Below are positions 22,982-36,510 of a stretch of DNA of 64,000 bases, one piece after another. The stretch is from Phlebotomus papatasi (Eukaryota; Arthropoda; Insecta; Diptera; Psychodidae), in assembly GCF_024763615.1 (NCBI RefSeq), contig NC_077222.1, positions 70,990,001 to 71,054,000 of the forward strand, written 5' to 3'. The first letter of the stretch is position 1; the number at the start of each line of letters is the position of its first letter. The translations under genes were made by a program, and so were the position numbers. The notes under the pieces are model-generated. The model was not told the origin of the DNA. It ran no database searches and saw nothing but the letters and a program-made list of their open reading frames with translations.

Positions 22982-23910
22982 GATGAGATCATATATTCTG
23001 TCAGTAGAAGAGGTAAAAAGTTTGGAGTGGTATATCTCAGCTCCCGATGAACATAATTGGATGAGTGAACTATTGTTGGAAAGCTTGGTTCATTAGCTTT
23101 CAGAATCTGGTATATGTAGTCTGCTATGAGTAAATCATGGTCATCCAGAACCATTTATGTCGAAGAAGACACTTTTTGCAACGTCTTTTTTGACCATTCA
23201 CTGCTGGGACCAGGAGTGACCCATAATTCTCGCACTTGGACTGTTCGTTAGAGGAACTTAAAGGGTATAATTTGTAGAAGAAACTTTTTTTTTGGACATC
23301 TTACTTTTTTTTATTCATCGACTTTTGCAAGAATTTTAACATTTTACACGCAAGGAAAAAATTACAAAAATCCTAAAAGAGTGGTTTCTGGAGGGGAAGG
23401 ATAGACGTGGGGATGAAATTGATATGATATTTGGATTCCTTGGATCAACTTATGGGGGAGTACTTAGAACATTCCAAGTCGATATCTTCATTAGTTTGTC
23501 CAGAAAATGAGATAGAAGGATTTCTGTCATTTTTTTCTATGCGTGTAAAATGTTAAAATTCTTGCAAAAGTCGATGAATAAAAAAAAGTAAGATGTCCAA
23601 AAAAAAAGTTTCTTCCACAAATTATACCCTTTGAGTTCCTCTAACGAGCAGTCCAAGTGCGAGAATTATGGGTCACTCCCGGTCCCAGCAGTGAATGGTC
23701 AAAAAAGACGTTGCAAAAAGTGTCTTCTTCGACATAAATGGTTCTGGATGACCATGATTTACTCATAGCAGACTACATATACCAGATTCTGAAAGCTAAT
23801 GAACCAAGCTTTCCAACAATAGTTCACTCATCCAATTATGTTCATCAGGAGCTGAGATATACCACTCCAAACTTTTTACCTCTTCTACTGACAGAATATA
23901 TGATCTCATC
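22982..23910. mobile_element. Fold-back element with two 370-bp arms
   Basis: The left arm 22982-23351 and right arm 23541-23910 are inverted copies of the same length with only about half a dozen differences seen by eye. The spacer is 189 bp. Each arm contains the same open frame starting MVLDDHDLLIADYIYQ, so it appears on both strands; it resembles no known protein. The near-identity suggests recent insertion or gene conversion. Confidence 0.88.
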
Positions 23911-25386
23911 TAATATAATGCGAAAACAAAAATTTTCATAAATGAAAATCACAAAATCTCAAATAAGACTTTTCTATTTCCAAGTGCTACAATTTAATTA
24001 ATTAGAAACATAGGAATTTAGACCTTTAAGATATTTACAATTGCACTGAAAAGCTTCGTGCGCAGCCCATTTGATGGAACACACACAAGAAATCATACCG
24101 CACGTACTGGTCTTGTTGTGTGTTCTCCTACTAATCGTACCCTCTGGGTCGAAGGGAAATATAGTACATACATAACATCACCCAGTACAAGTAATGCTCA
24201 GTGGAGCCTTTTCCTCAAGAGTTTGAACTGGTTGGTTTGTAGGGGAAAAAAATTGTGAAACAATTTTCGAAGTCATCAAAAACTCGTCTATACACGGTCT
24301 ATTAATTTTCCTCTTGTGGCTATAAGGTTCGAGCATTTCGAGCGTATGCGGAAGGAGGTGATACAGTTTAGAGAAATAGGGTTGGCACAAAAAAAAAGGA
24401 GCTAGGGATAATTTGTGAAGACAAGAAAGTGAGAAAGCCTACCCGCATGAAATGTTGACTGAGAATATTGTTGCTCAAATTTAATGTTGCTGACGTTTGC
24501 AATCTCATGATCGGCCTAGAAAAGACACTGTGAGAGAATGTGTCCTTAAAAACACACATCTACATACTCTCACTTGACTTCAACCTCTCCCACATAAAGC
24601 TCAGAACGTCTCTCACACGGAGGACAAAAGGAAGAAAAGCTCTAGCTATTTGTGTAGGTCTTCATACCAGTGCATAAAGGCAAAATGGAGAAAAACATGT
24701 AGGTTCCATTAAATATTTAAATTTAATTTACATTGTTTCCCACCCATAGCCATACATAAATGTTCATGGTGATCCTGAGGGTGGTATAAAAGAGGTCTAT
24801 GTTAGGTGTCGCATAAAAACTTTTTTTTTCTCACCATATGCCCCTATACCTATACCAACGGTTATAATTGTAAATATTTTGATGGGACATATCCGCATAT
24901 AAAATTTTCAAGGATTTTCTTACAATATCAACATGCAACATCCTCAGTCCAAATCTTATCCATTCTCTCTTTCATTTTCATATTTCTTTCAACACACAAA
25001 AGTGTACTAGACACTCTCATCTTCAGGACATGAAAATTGAACAAGAAGACAAGATGATGGTTGCAACTTTCACAAGATACGACACGCTATGTCAATAGAA
25101 ACCACAAAGAAAGTGCATTACCGTAATACGTAAATTAATTTGCTTTTCATCCCCTGCATCTAAAGCTTACTTCGAATTTTATCACTCTCAAGGAAGTCTG
25201 ACTCTTACTCTATGCACCTCTCTCTGGTATGTGTTAACAATATAAATAATTTTTTATTGACTATTTAATTTCTAGACTCTTGGAACCTCATCCATATTCA
25301 TTTTCAACTTGAGTTTTCCTCAAGGGGGTAGCCTGAATTGCAAGTTAAAAAAAACAATTTTCCGTTGCTGAAATGGGTAAGCTATA
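23911..25386. other. Intergenic, single-copy
   Basis: Several short frames (24058-24258, 24806-25033) lack domains, start contexts or splice partners. No repeats with paired ends. Confidence 0.4.
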
Positions 25387-26288
25387 GAGAAGACTGGGAC
25401 AAAAAGTCACAAAACGGATATTTTATTTTTTTACAAGCTACCCTAGTGCCACAGAAATTTCTAATTAGTGCAGTTTTATAGGAAATTTACCGCTCTACAA
25501 CTTTGTGAAATTCATTTTCCTCTATTTTATAAGGAAATACATTTATCGAGCTGTTTTCTTAAAGGTAATTTTGTGACCATTTTCAGAAATGCTGGGGCAA
25601 ATAGTACCAGGTATGAGATATTATCATATTTTGATTTGCTTTATTGCGGGCTTTCATAAATTTAAAAAAAAATAGGTAGGTGACATATTTTCATAGGAAA
25701 TTTATTCTTCTACCTTTTCAAACAGCGTTTTCTCTATCTAAACGAGAAAACCGCTTTTCAATCTATTTTAGAAAAAACACATAAGAGACGGCTAATCGTT
25801 TGACCAATGCAAACGAAAAGCGGCGAGTCATAGAAATGACGTTTTTTCTCGCCGTGAGACATCAGAAATTGCTTCGATCTTTGTCACTTTTTGCTCCATA
25901 CCTTTTGTTACTTTTTACCCCAAGTGGTCGTTTTTAATAAATGGATTTCTGGAGAAAAGAATCTTTGTAAAATTCTAAAATAGATATAGTGGTTTCATAT
26001 TCAAAGAGTCCAAATCATTTAGGAAATATTTACCAGTGCATCAATTTTGGAAAATAAGTAGGTCAAAATTGATATCTGTTGTAAGGAAAACATTTTAAAA
26101 ATAGGACTAAAAATTTCAATATTTTTTTATATTCTAAATTCCTTGTTCCAAATTTAAGAAACTTATGACTTTGAAGAAGGTATATAGAGCCCATTTATGG
26201 AAAAAAATTTAAGCCGCTATCTCTTTTATCTTGGAAGATATTGAATTTTCAAATTCTCAATTTGTGACTTTTTGCCCCAGTCTCCCCC
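25387..26288. mobile_element. DNA element, GGGGGAGACTGGGGC family, full copy
   Basis: About 900 bp. The left end GAGAAGACTGGGACAAAAAG and the right end (complement of GGGGGAGACTGGGGC) are inverted; TA lies before the left end and near the right end. The inside includes CACTTTTTGCTCC, TTGTTACTTTTTACCCC. The right two thirds match 48914-49490 in reverse. No transposase frame remains. Confidence 0.78.
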
Positions 26289-28394
26289 ACCTAAGAATAT
26301 ACCAAAAAAAAAAAACAAAAACCAATTTGAAGCAGCTTTGCAAGCGTTCGGGTGGACACCCAGAATTTTGAATTTGAAACGCATTTTTTCCTCTTCTCAT
26401 TTTTACAATACATTTTATAAAATTCGCCGAATAGATAGCTCAAAATCATATGTAGCGATAAAAATAAAAAATGGGTTTATCCTCTTCAGAATTAAATTTT
26501 CTTTTCGTTAAAAATAAATGGATTTTGCGAATTGTTTTTTTTTAAGTTTTTACAGAATATTAAAGTCAATATTTAATTTCGGGTTTCACGTCTTTGATTT
26601 TCTTTAGATTTAATTACGAAATACAGCTATTAAAACAGATTTTTTAAATTTTATTTTAAACACAAGAATTATAACTTATTTTATTTCTTTTTATTTTCCG
26701 GTAAATAATAATTATCGTGAAATGCAATAATTATTAATAATTTATTTCGAAAAAAATTAAGCACTTTGAATATGTATAAACATATATCAAAAATTTTATC
26801 AAGTTTGGTCATTTTCTAATCCTCCAAAAAATATTGTGAAAACAGTTCTTTTTGACTCCCAATTTAGGTTCCCCCCTTAAATCATCATGAGGTACATATC
26901 ACATTTTCTATGAACAGAGCGTGAAGAAGGGATCGAAATGGGAAGAAGGTTAAACAAACAGTGACTGAGGCCAAACTAAGAAAATGTTCTTGTGAAATGA
27001 ATTTCGAGACAAGTGGAAAAGAACATATATTCTCAGCAATGCCCCTAAGTTTTAGGGGATGGGCAAAAATGTTTGTGAGGGACGCGCACACATTCGAGAG
27101 ATTCGAGAATGACACTGGACTGTTTGCCTAAGCTTCTGATGAAGTTGGCAAACAATTTTGTGAATCTGTTTAACCCACTATGGCAAACTCATACCGTTCC
27201 CCATTCCATCCTTAATTTTCGAAATATGTGGTACAGCTACAATACAAGTTATTTTTTTTAGAAAAAGCTTGCAAATCTCACAGCAAATTATTATACACGA
27301 CTACGTTTTAATTGCTCGTACTACACAGAGGACAACACATATAACTAATCTATTAGTTTTCACAATTGAATTCGTCACCCCTTCTGAAGTTTAGAGAAAT
27401 TTGTCATAATATTGTTAGTCCGCACATCAGTCTATCTACTTGTCAGTCCGTTATGAAATATTACCCCAATTTCTGGGTTATATAATTTAAGTCTTACATC
27501 TTCCAATCGGGTTTAAAGGATTATTCGTATTCTCTAATAAAATTTTTAATAGGCACCAAATTTCTTTCATTCTTTTACCTAAAAAGTGTAAAATTTCACA
27601 GTGACGAGGCTGAAATGGAAATTCTCTTAATGCTGATCTCGATAGCATTTTAAACTTCTAACTAAATACTGAAAATTATTACTTGAGGTCGTGATATGCA
27701 ATGCGTCATTATGCTTTTACTCAGAAACGACAATCTCTACTTTTAGCAATAAAAATTTAACTTATTTAGACTTCGTTTTTCACAGAATTGAAAGGATTGA
27801 GACTAAACGGTTTGAGATATTGGCTTGAAAGCATTGAGAAACACCCCATTAGTTGAACTCTAAGGTAAACTTAAATTGGCCAATCTCAATTCTTAATTTT
27901 TAGATATGTTTTTAATTTTGTCCAGATTATTAATTCCGCAGGGAGAAGTTCACCGGTTAAAGTAGGTTCATCCACCTTATATCGAGTAATAGCGTCGAAT
28001 CATTTAAACAACTGTTTCTTTTTCAAAGTCTATGTTTTTTAGAAAACACTAAAATTGGGTTGAAATAAATTCTGAAAATTTTGGATCTGTGCCAACTAAT
28101 AAATAATCGGAAATAAATCGGTTATAAAACAGCAATTTCTTTTCATTTGAAATTAAGTTCTTTGATTACTTTTACATTTGAAATATATATTTGATATAAT
28201 GTATCGGTTCAGTTTAATTGTAAATCGACGTATAAAATAAAGTCACACAATGCAATTTGTTTTGTAAAATCCTTAAATTAATGTACATGATTTTTCGGAA
28301 ACCCAAACAACTGTATTTAATCAAAATAGATAATTTTAGATCATACCATTAAAATCTTGAATAGCAGCATTCCCCAAAGGTAAAAGGCATTATA
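26289..28394. other. Intergenic, nothing recognised
   Basis: AT-rich; 26520-26770 is particularly so. No exon or TIR pair found. Confidence 0.45.
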
Positions 28395-29355
28395 AGGTAA
28401 AGTATCCTATGTCGACCACTTAAGGATACATTTTGTGAAAAACTTATGAAGAAACAGTTATAATTTGTTTTTTTGATAGGGTTTTTACCGAAAACTACAG
28501 AATAGATCCTTATCTATCTAATTGTGAACTTCATTTAGTCATAATATAATTTTAAATTATAAAAAAAATTAAAATGTTTCAAAAATGCGAAGTGTTCCTC
28601 TACTCGACCACTTCAATATCAGTGTACCTTCACTCGACCGCCTGGGGTTCCTCTACTCGACCACCCATTTTTTCTTAAAATTAAACAAATCACAAAACTA
28701 AAAAGTCACGGATTCAACTTTGGCTTGTTTAACACATCATGAATAGCACTTAAAATTTAGTTATTCAATAAAATAAATAGGGAAACTCATTTTTATGAAT
28801 TTATTCAGAAGTAGAACAACATTCAAGTGAAAAAGCTTCACTTGCTATGATTCGTCGACCGATCGAATTGAGCGAATTGAGGAACAATTTATCTGAAATG
28901 CACTTTCAATTTTAATACATAAAATTAATCTTTAACTTAGTCATGGTACTAAAATTTTTGCACAAGTAATAAAGATTAGGTCCTCAACTTGCGATTAGAC
29001 TCAAAATTTAAATTCTCAAGTAATCTCTGAGGGTAATAATTGAAATAATTCCTTAAGAAAAAAGTCAAGAATATCAAAAAGTATGCCATAATTTAATGAA
29101 AAATTGCGAATTTTTATTTAAGAAATACCTTAACGCTCCGTTTTTTTATGACTTTTCAGTGTTTTATGGTCAATTTCTATGATATTTTCACTGATTTGGA
29201 TTAATTAAGAAGTAATTGATCCTATGATGTTAAACCATTCGTTAAATATTATTGTAAATGTAAATAAATTAAATAAATATTATATTTTAACCGGTCGACT
29301 TGAGGAACCCAGGGTGGTCGACTCGAGAGGCGGTCGACTCGAGGATACCTTACCT
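28395..29355. mobile_element. TIR element, TA|AGGTAAAGTATCC with CTCGACC clusters
   Basis: 961 bp, TA on both sides. The ends are AGGTAAAGTATCC..TCGACCAC and the complement GGTCGACTCGAGGATACC. Each end carries several copies of CTCGACC or GGTCGA (28606-28665 on the left, 29293-29342 on the right), like multiple transposase sites. No transposase is seen. Confidence 0.82.
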
Positions 29356-29471
29356 TATTAAAACTTCTTTTCAATAAAGTACAAAAATTCTGGTCTTTAC
29401 TCGCCACATAATCCACAACATCCTTATTGAGATAATAAAATATATAAATCGGAAACTTTTTTATAATCAAA

Positions 29472-29920
29472 CACAGAAAAAATTGTTTTGCAAAATTGTT
29501 CGTAAATGTTTGTCAATTCCTATTGGGGACTTACGAAAGGCTAGTTAAACGTATTACTCACAAAAAAGTTCGTAAAAGTTTGTACATTTTCACAAATTTA
29601 CTTCATAACATGATCATTTGACGAGCATTTTTGTTTGTTTACAAACATTTGTTCGTATATTTTTGTTTTTCTGACGAAACTTTACGAATAAATGACACAA
29701 TTTTACGAACATTTTTATGTATTTACGAACATTTACAAAAACTGTTTGTAAAAGAACAGAACATGCTCTTCGAATGATTATATTACGTACAAAGTATTTG
29801 AAAAGAGTACGAACTTTTACAAACTTGTTTGTGAGTCATACGATTTACGAACATTTCGTAAGTCCCCAGTAAGAATTCACAATCATTTACAAACTATTTT
29901 ACTAAATATTTTTTTTTATA
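29472..29920. mobile_element. MITE, CACMGAAAAAAAT family, copy 2
   Basis: About 450 bp, a longer relative of 11756-12061. The two halves are inverted: GGGGACTTACGAAA on the left, TTTCGTAAGTCCCC on the right. TTCGTAAA and TACGAA recur throughout. Confidence 0.78.
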
Positions 29921-32820
29921 GCTAGAAAGCTAGTAACTAAAATAATATTCCAGCTACTATACAGTACATATTCATTTAGATAAAAAAAATATTGGCAAAA
30001 ATTATTATTAATGCGAAATTGTCACACTCTTCTCTAATATACAAATAATAATTTTGATGCTCAGTAAATTATCCGTTTAATCAGTTAAAAATTAGTCATC
30101 TGAAGTCGTTACAAAACGGAAAGTTGTTTGGAGAATAATTCTGAAGAATTATCCGAAATTTAAATTATTACTCAAATTTCACTTTTAAAAGAATATTTGA
30201 GTAATTTTAAACATTGTAATTTTCATTTTACTTATCAACTTACCAAATTTGATTTTTATTAACCATTTTCACCTAAGTTGTGCCCAATTCTGTTCAATCA
30301 GAGTATGAAAATGGCTTAAAATTATATATAAACTGAATAAATACTTGTACTCGTTGAATCTACTAACTTTAGGCGATTTCCCTAAATTGCCAAAATCGAT
30401 CATAATTTTCAAGAAGGATTTACCCTTATTCTGAATCTCATTCTACTTTCTCTATCTTAGTGTGGATCCATCCACTCTAAACTTTCAATCATCAGCTCAG
30501 GGCAAAACGACATCTGCCCCCTTTCGCATATTCTCTCTTAGTTTTTGGGTATACTTTTACGAGTGGGCGTAACAGAAGACAACATTGAAAATAATAAGGG
30601 GGCTTCTCACGATTTTACAATATAATTTATTGAAGGTTTGCCTGTGTTGCTGGGTGAATGGATGAAGATCAAGCAAGGGGTTGTAATATCAACTGCCACA
30701 TATATATTTATATGAGATTCTTATCGAAGGTGACTCTACATCTCCGTGTAAAGATACTCCACCCCTACTCTCAAAAATTGAGCTAAAACGTATGTATTAT
30801 AGATAGAATCTTAGAAGAGATTGAAATCAATGTGAAAAAGAACACAGAATCCCATCTCACAGTTGCTCTCATTCATATTATGTGCAAATTTTATACAATG
30901 CCAGAAGCCAAGTCAGTAAAATCTTTTTTTGTACACTCAAACATTTTTCTGCAATATTACCAAGAATAAACATTTTATTTCACCATAGAATAGTGTTGAA
31001 ATGCATGATAGTTAAATAAAATAAAATATAATGTCAACGAGAAAATTTATGAGATGGCATTCCTCTTCATAGAATTCTATTGTGTGAAAATTGTTGGATA
31101 AATGCGTACAATAATTTAATTACAAAAGCATAGAATTAAGGAAAGTTGACATTATAGGAGAGAACGTGGGGTTGCAAAATGATAAATTCAATATCACAAC
31201 GTAAATAGATTTTTTACTGAGAAAAAGAGCCAAGATTTGATACTGAAATTTGCTTATTTTGGCATCTTCATATGCCTCTCGAGAACTCCAAATCCAGAAT
31301 TAAATCTAATAGAAAAGCATATTATAAATAAAAAGAAATACAGAGTGTCAATTTAAAGCTAATCTTCATGGAAATCAGAAGAAAACAAGTTTTAAGATCA
31401 AGATGATAAAAATATTGCCATAAACTACACGGTATTGCAAAATAATTAATATGGACTGGAAGAAAGATCTCTAATTATGTTCGATTGAAAATTAATTCAA
31501 TTAGGTTTGGGAAGAGTCGGGCAGATAACAAAAGTTGAAAGGACATGTGACATGGAAAATAGAGATTGTGATATTGAGCAAAAAGGCGACACAACAACGG
31601 AAATTTCATGAAAATTTCATTAAAACGGATTACTCCTAAGTCTGTTTAATCTCATGTTTTCTCCATCTTCCGCCCTTTCTCTTACACAATCCGCTAGTCT
31701 CTATACAGTTTATTATAACACGAAAGTTATTCAAGTGATAACTTCCACGACTTTTAACTCCTCCCTCTGTCTACAGTACATCTTCTCAAAATCAATTATT
31801 TCAAGTCACTATACCGTTCTATTTTAACATTATGTAAATATACAAGGCACGGGCAAGCAGATATAATATCAATATCCGTGTTTGAAGCTTGCTTTTGTTA
31901 TTTAATTATTACAGTAATTTAATTGTCCATCTACACTTAAATATCCCTAATCCCACAATTTTACATATATTTCACTCCAAGGCGAATACTCCGTCTAGTG
32001 ATTAATGACCGCGGAATGTGTGGAAAATAAGCAAATGCAAACATGACCTTGCCACATAATTACAATAATCACCCAGATTAAGCATCCACCCACTATAAAT
32101 GCTCTACAGTAAACTGATAACGCAGTTACTTTCATTAGAATCGCCATAGTACTAACATAAATCTTATTTCATTCGTCCTTAATTGCGCCTCCTCTTCGTC
32201 CAGTTCACATAAATATCCAACAAACAGAACTGGAGGCTCATACCACACTGCTTGAATTCTCTCTGTGTCTGACTTGATTCTGGGTACACATCTTGCAAGG
32301 TCCGGATGGTTCAGTTTAGCTCAAGGCACTTTTGGATTGTGATCAAGTGGCACCATTTGGGTGGAGCCAATGGCTAAAATATATTGGAGAAGTTGAAGTT
32401 TTGCAAATAATTTATGCTTCTCTAAATAAGCTTGCTTATATGTATATAACAAAACAAAAGCATTGGAATGACACAATTTTACTCTGAAAAATCTCTAACA
32501 AATTAATCTCGGAAAATTTTCCCTTCTATTCATCCCTAATTATCTTCACATCTCATACATATTCATTTTCATAATTTAAATTATTGTCCCACAAATTCCC
32601 AATGCTCTTAATATTCTTCGTATAATGATTTGTTCCCTTAATAAACATTTCAGTCACAAAGCACTGTATTTTCTAAAATAAAAATTCAAGATCAACAATA
32701 TTCTAAGCCAAAGAAATCTTTAAACATAAATGTATTGGTCCTTTCTTAACAAATATATCAAAAAAAGGAACGTTTTTCAAACCATTATTATGGTTATCTC
32801 TTTAACTTTACTTTTCAAAT
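29921..32820. other. Long single-copy region
   Basis: No transposon ends or supported exons in nearly 3 kb. In this repeat-rich window that makes it a place where regulatory DNA could lie, but no specific site is recognised. Confidence 0.4.
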
Positions 32821-32837
32821 TACAAGCCTTGCAATAG

Positions 32838-32960
32838 GTAAATTAGTAGAGCTGGGTAGAGCGCTCCTTAAATTATGTAAGTGTTTTGGATTCAAATTCC
32901 CATTAGGGATAAGGAAATTTCTGTCATGAAAACATCACTGAACTTAATAAAAAATAAGGA
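32838..32960 (+). mobile_element. Degenerate tRNA-derived SINE
   Basis: TAGTAGAGCTGGGTAGAGCG resembles a tRNA A box and GGATTCAAATTCC a B box about 50 bp later. It does not fold as a full tRNA. The 3' boundary is uncertain. Confidence 0.4.
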
Positions 32961-34734
32961 TTAAAAATTTTTGACCAACAAAATAGCATTTTAGTCAGTA
33001 ATAAAAATAATATAGATATTATCAGTAAAAAATATCGGTTCATAACCGATAGCTCATTTTTATTTGAAATTCAATTATCCCGTCTAACCAGATAAGCGTG
33101 GATTATACTCTGAATTAACCCCTACCTTTCATACCTTACTTTTAAGACGGTCCCATACAAAATACCCCTTACCAAATATACATGAAGGACACTGTTTTGC
33201 GTTCATTGTGGTGAAAAACGGAACTACGAAAATTATGTTGCCGACCGTGTTGCTCAGTTGACAGTGACAAGATGGAATATATTCCAAAACATTTAATTTT
33301 TTTTAATACTCACAAAGATTCTCAGTGTTTTTAGTGTATTTTTAATAATATTGAATGTGCGTGAGTGCGTTTCGTGTAGAGAAAAGTGTCGTGGTAACTA
33401 TAAACAAATTTCCAACCTTGAAATACGTGTTTTTATTTCGTTTCGGAGGTATTTTTTGGGAGACAATCTTTTTCAGAATAGTTTTTATATTTCTAATGTT
33501 AAATCGCTCATACTGGTTAATTAAAATATATCACTATCTTTGTAGCTACAATCATTTGTATAGAATTCGAAAGTAAAATCAGGATGTGCAATTGTCAGTT
33601 TCATTCCACCGCCATTGATGTACGTAGCAAAATCAAGTCCTTAATTCGGGCCTACCACTCGGATTTTGCCGATGAGGGCCAAAATAGTTTCTAAAGCTGG
33701 GTGTTAATTAATGGCTCAACGATGGGCCCCTTTACCCTGTGTCAGACGGGATATTACTCCTGTCCTGAGGTGTATTTTGGGTAATGTTTGAGTGATGTAT
33801 AAAGCGGTTCGAAGTTCGAATCGGTAAAAAAATGTCGTCTATGCTGACTATGGGAGTCATAATACATTTCGACTTTACGCAATAATGCTATACGGTATTA
33901 TTATGTTACGACTGACTGTAAATGTCAATTTTTTAGAATAATAATTTGAAGTTGATATGTATAATCATATGCTTAAGTGAGTCATGTCATAAGTATCATA
34001 AGGATCATAAAATACTTGGCTGAATGACGGGTAAAACAGGGAAAGAGAACGAAATGTAAAAGAAACTAAAACAGTTTCCAACTAATTTTACAATTCGCCA
34101 ATTAAACCGATATTTCTTAAGATTTTTCTATATCTTTTCGATCCCAGGTGGGTATTTTACATATTTTCGCACTTTATTAAATATTTCCATGGTCTTACAG
34201 CCCTATCGTCCGATTTTGGTATTAAACTTTATGATACTACATCAGTTCGTAAAATCTTTATAAATAATTTCGCTGCTTTTTTGCCTATACAGGGTATATA
34301 GGCTATTCAGCCGGGTAATTCATGGCTTAGTTATCATACCCTGAAGCTGATGTTGCTTAGGATATCGATTTTGATTAGTTTGAAAGGCTATCCAATAGTT
34401 TTTCACCCAAATACAGCAATAAATGGTAATAAACTGTGATTGGAGCCCGGATTTGATAGTCCTACCACTGGATCACGCTTAGTCTAATCTCTGTGACATG
34501 GCCTACGTCATGTTTTGCAGCCATTTTGTTGGACAAAAATCACTTATTGATACACTTTTTTCATATAAAAGCGTATTTTACTCAAATATACCATTACTTA
34601 GGTTAAAAGTGAAACAATTCCGGCAGTGTTCATGCAAAATGCATTAATAACAGCAGGAAGTCATTATATTAAATTCCTTTTTACGTAAATAGTTCATTAA
34701 ATAAAATTTTACAACAAAAAGTAGCGTTTAGGTA
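32961..34734. other. Intergenic with a GC-richer patch
   Basis: 33590-33860 is richer in G+C (GGGCCTACCACTCGG, GACGGGATATTACTCC) and may be the tail of an old retroelement, but no frame or repeat partner shows it. Confidence 0.35.
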
Positions 34735-34945
34735 CATGTGACAAAATTGTACCAATGCATTTTTTTTAAAGTTCTATAAAAATATTAGTCCTTCTCCTAA
34801 AAAATTCTAATAAGGCACAATTTGTAGCTTTATAATAAAGCTCTATAAGAAAAAAAGTTTCAGTCAAAATATTAATTAGATCTTCAGATATTAAATCCTT
34901 TATAGAGAGTTTTTAAGCATTGGTACAATTTTGTCCGGCACTGCA
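34735..34945. mobile_element. Tc1-type MITE
   Basis: About 211 bp with TA on both sides. The ends are CATGTGACAAAATTGTACC and the complement of CAGTGCCGGACAAAATTG, typical of Tc1-group termini. The interior is AT-rich with no frame. Confidence 0.7.
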
Positions 34946-34984
34946 TATAACCCATGACGCTAATAACATTAATGAGATTCTCCT

Positions 34985-35330
34985 GAAAATACTTACCAAA
35001 AAATGATAAATGTCGTTTCTATGAAAAATATTATATATAGTTTCTGTAGTTTCTAGTGTCAAAAGGTTATTAACCAAAAAATGAAAATATAAAAAAATAT
35101 TCTTTTTAATTCCTAAATTAATTAAATTTTTGAGCTTAAAAATTTACTGTATAGCAAATAACTGAAGATTTGCAACAAAATATCCTGGTTTTCTACAACC
35201 TTCCTACTTCGTGATTATAAACTTTGGAAAAATTAGCTTTAAATATTCTGGAAAATTATTTTCTTGCAAGAGGCACCGGTTTTGGGTCGTTTTTCCTAGC
35301 GCGCTCGGTCAAATGACAAACCGCGGTAGG
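34985..35330. repeat. Fragment shared with 41870-42560
   Basis: Text such as GAGCTTAAAAATTTACT, GACTTGCAA-like and TTCTACAACCTTC..CTTC matches 41870-42143 and 42490-42560, the two parts of a repeat split by a Tigger-like insertion there. Confidence 0.5.
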
Positions 35331-35524
35331 GTAGGCTACTCAACAAATTTTTCTTGGAAAAGATGCAAAAATTAAATTCAAACAATGAAAAATATATTAC
35401 TTATTTTGAGAAATTCATAAAGTTTGATAGAGACATTATACCGTTTAAATATGTGTTAATTTTAAAAAGTTTTGAGCTGATCAATTTAACCGGGTCTTGG
35501 TGGGTTTAGTGTTAAAAGTTAATA

Positions 35525-36510
35525 GGGGAAAGTGACCATGCTTGATACGATCCAAGCTTAATAATAACTATTTATTTTCTATGGTAATCAATAGTTATGA
35601 CTTATCGCAATATATTTCAATAGCTAGTGCTAAGCCTCACATTTCCTAAAAAAAAATAGGATCCTAGGTCTTTTTTCCTAGTTTCCCGAAGCAAAAAAAC
35701 AAAAATAGGTCCAAAACTGTAATTTTGATACATGATATTTTATAAGTATTTCTTAATTAATGTCGCTGTTCAGGAAAACTACTATCATAGGCACATAGAG
35801 GGTTCATCAGTATCAATATTTATGTAAAAATATTTTTACTTGGGGACACTGTTTTTGTGGGTGGTGACAAATTCATAAATTCTACCTGTGTCCATCCTAT
35901 ATTTTAAGAAGGGTCCATGAATGATAATTTAATTGTGGCAACTCTATCGTTAGATGTGATTCTTTCATAATTACACCTATTGTAAACCGCCAATTATATC
36001 GACAATTGACATAGCCTTCAACCCTGTTGCCTGAATTTTATGGTTGCAGAGTGACATTTTCATGGGCTCAGAGTGAAAAAATGGTTTTCGATAGTGCCCT
36101 AATGTCATAAAAACACAGCTTAGAAAAATTACATAAAAGTGATTTAAAAACTAATAACCAGTCGTACAAACGGTTTAAGCAGATAGATTAGAGTTCCGTC
36201 TAAATATTGATGTGCAATTTTTTGTATCCGGTGAAATTTTTACAGTGAAAATAGGCCTCCGATTTGTCGAATCAATTATTATACAGGAAGGCCCCGGACC
36301 CGACTTGTATAAAAGTCGCCACTGAATTTTCATTTTCTTCTTGAGGAAACTCTAAGGATTTCCAGGAACTATTTGAGGTAGGACTATGAACCTAATAAGT
36401 GAGACATTTTTTTGTCATAGTGGAAGAATCGCTTCGGTTTGTGTGTTAATCAGAAAAAAATCACAAACCTTGGACATAATTTTACAGTATCAAGCATGGT
36501 CACTTTCCCC
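35525..36510. mobile_element. TIR element, TA|GGGGAAAGTGACC
   Basis: 986 bp with TA on both sides. Inverted ends of 25 bp start GGGGAAAGTGACCATGC and match almost perfectly. They are close to the ends of 4802-5006, but the inside is longer and different. No transposase frame is seen. Confidence 0.85.

Noticed and set aside
22903..23941. Two protein genes sharing MVLDDHDLLIADYI
   Set aside because: Both are the same text in the two arms of a fold-back repeat, with no homology or exon signals.
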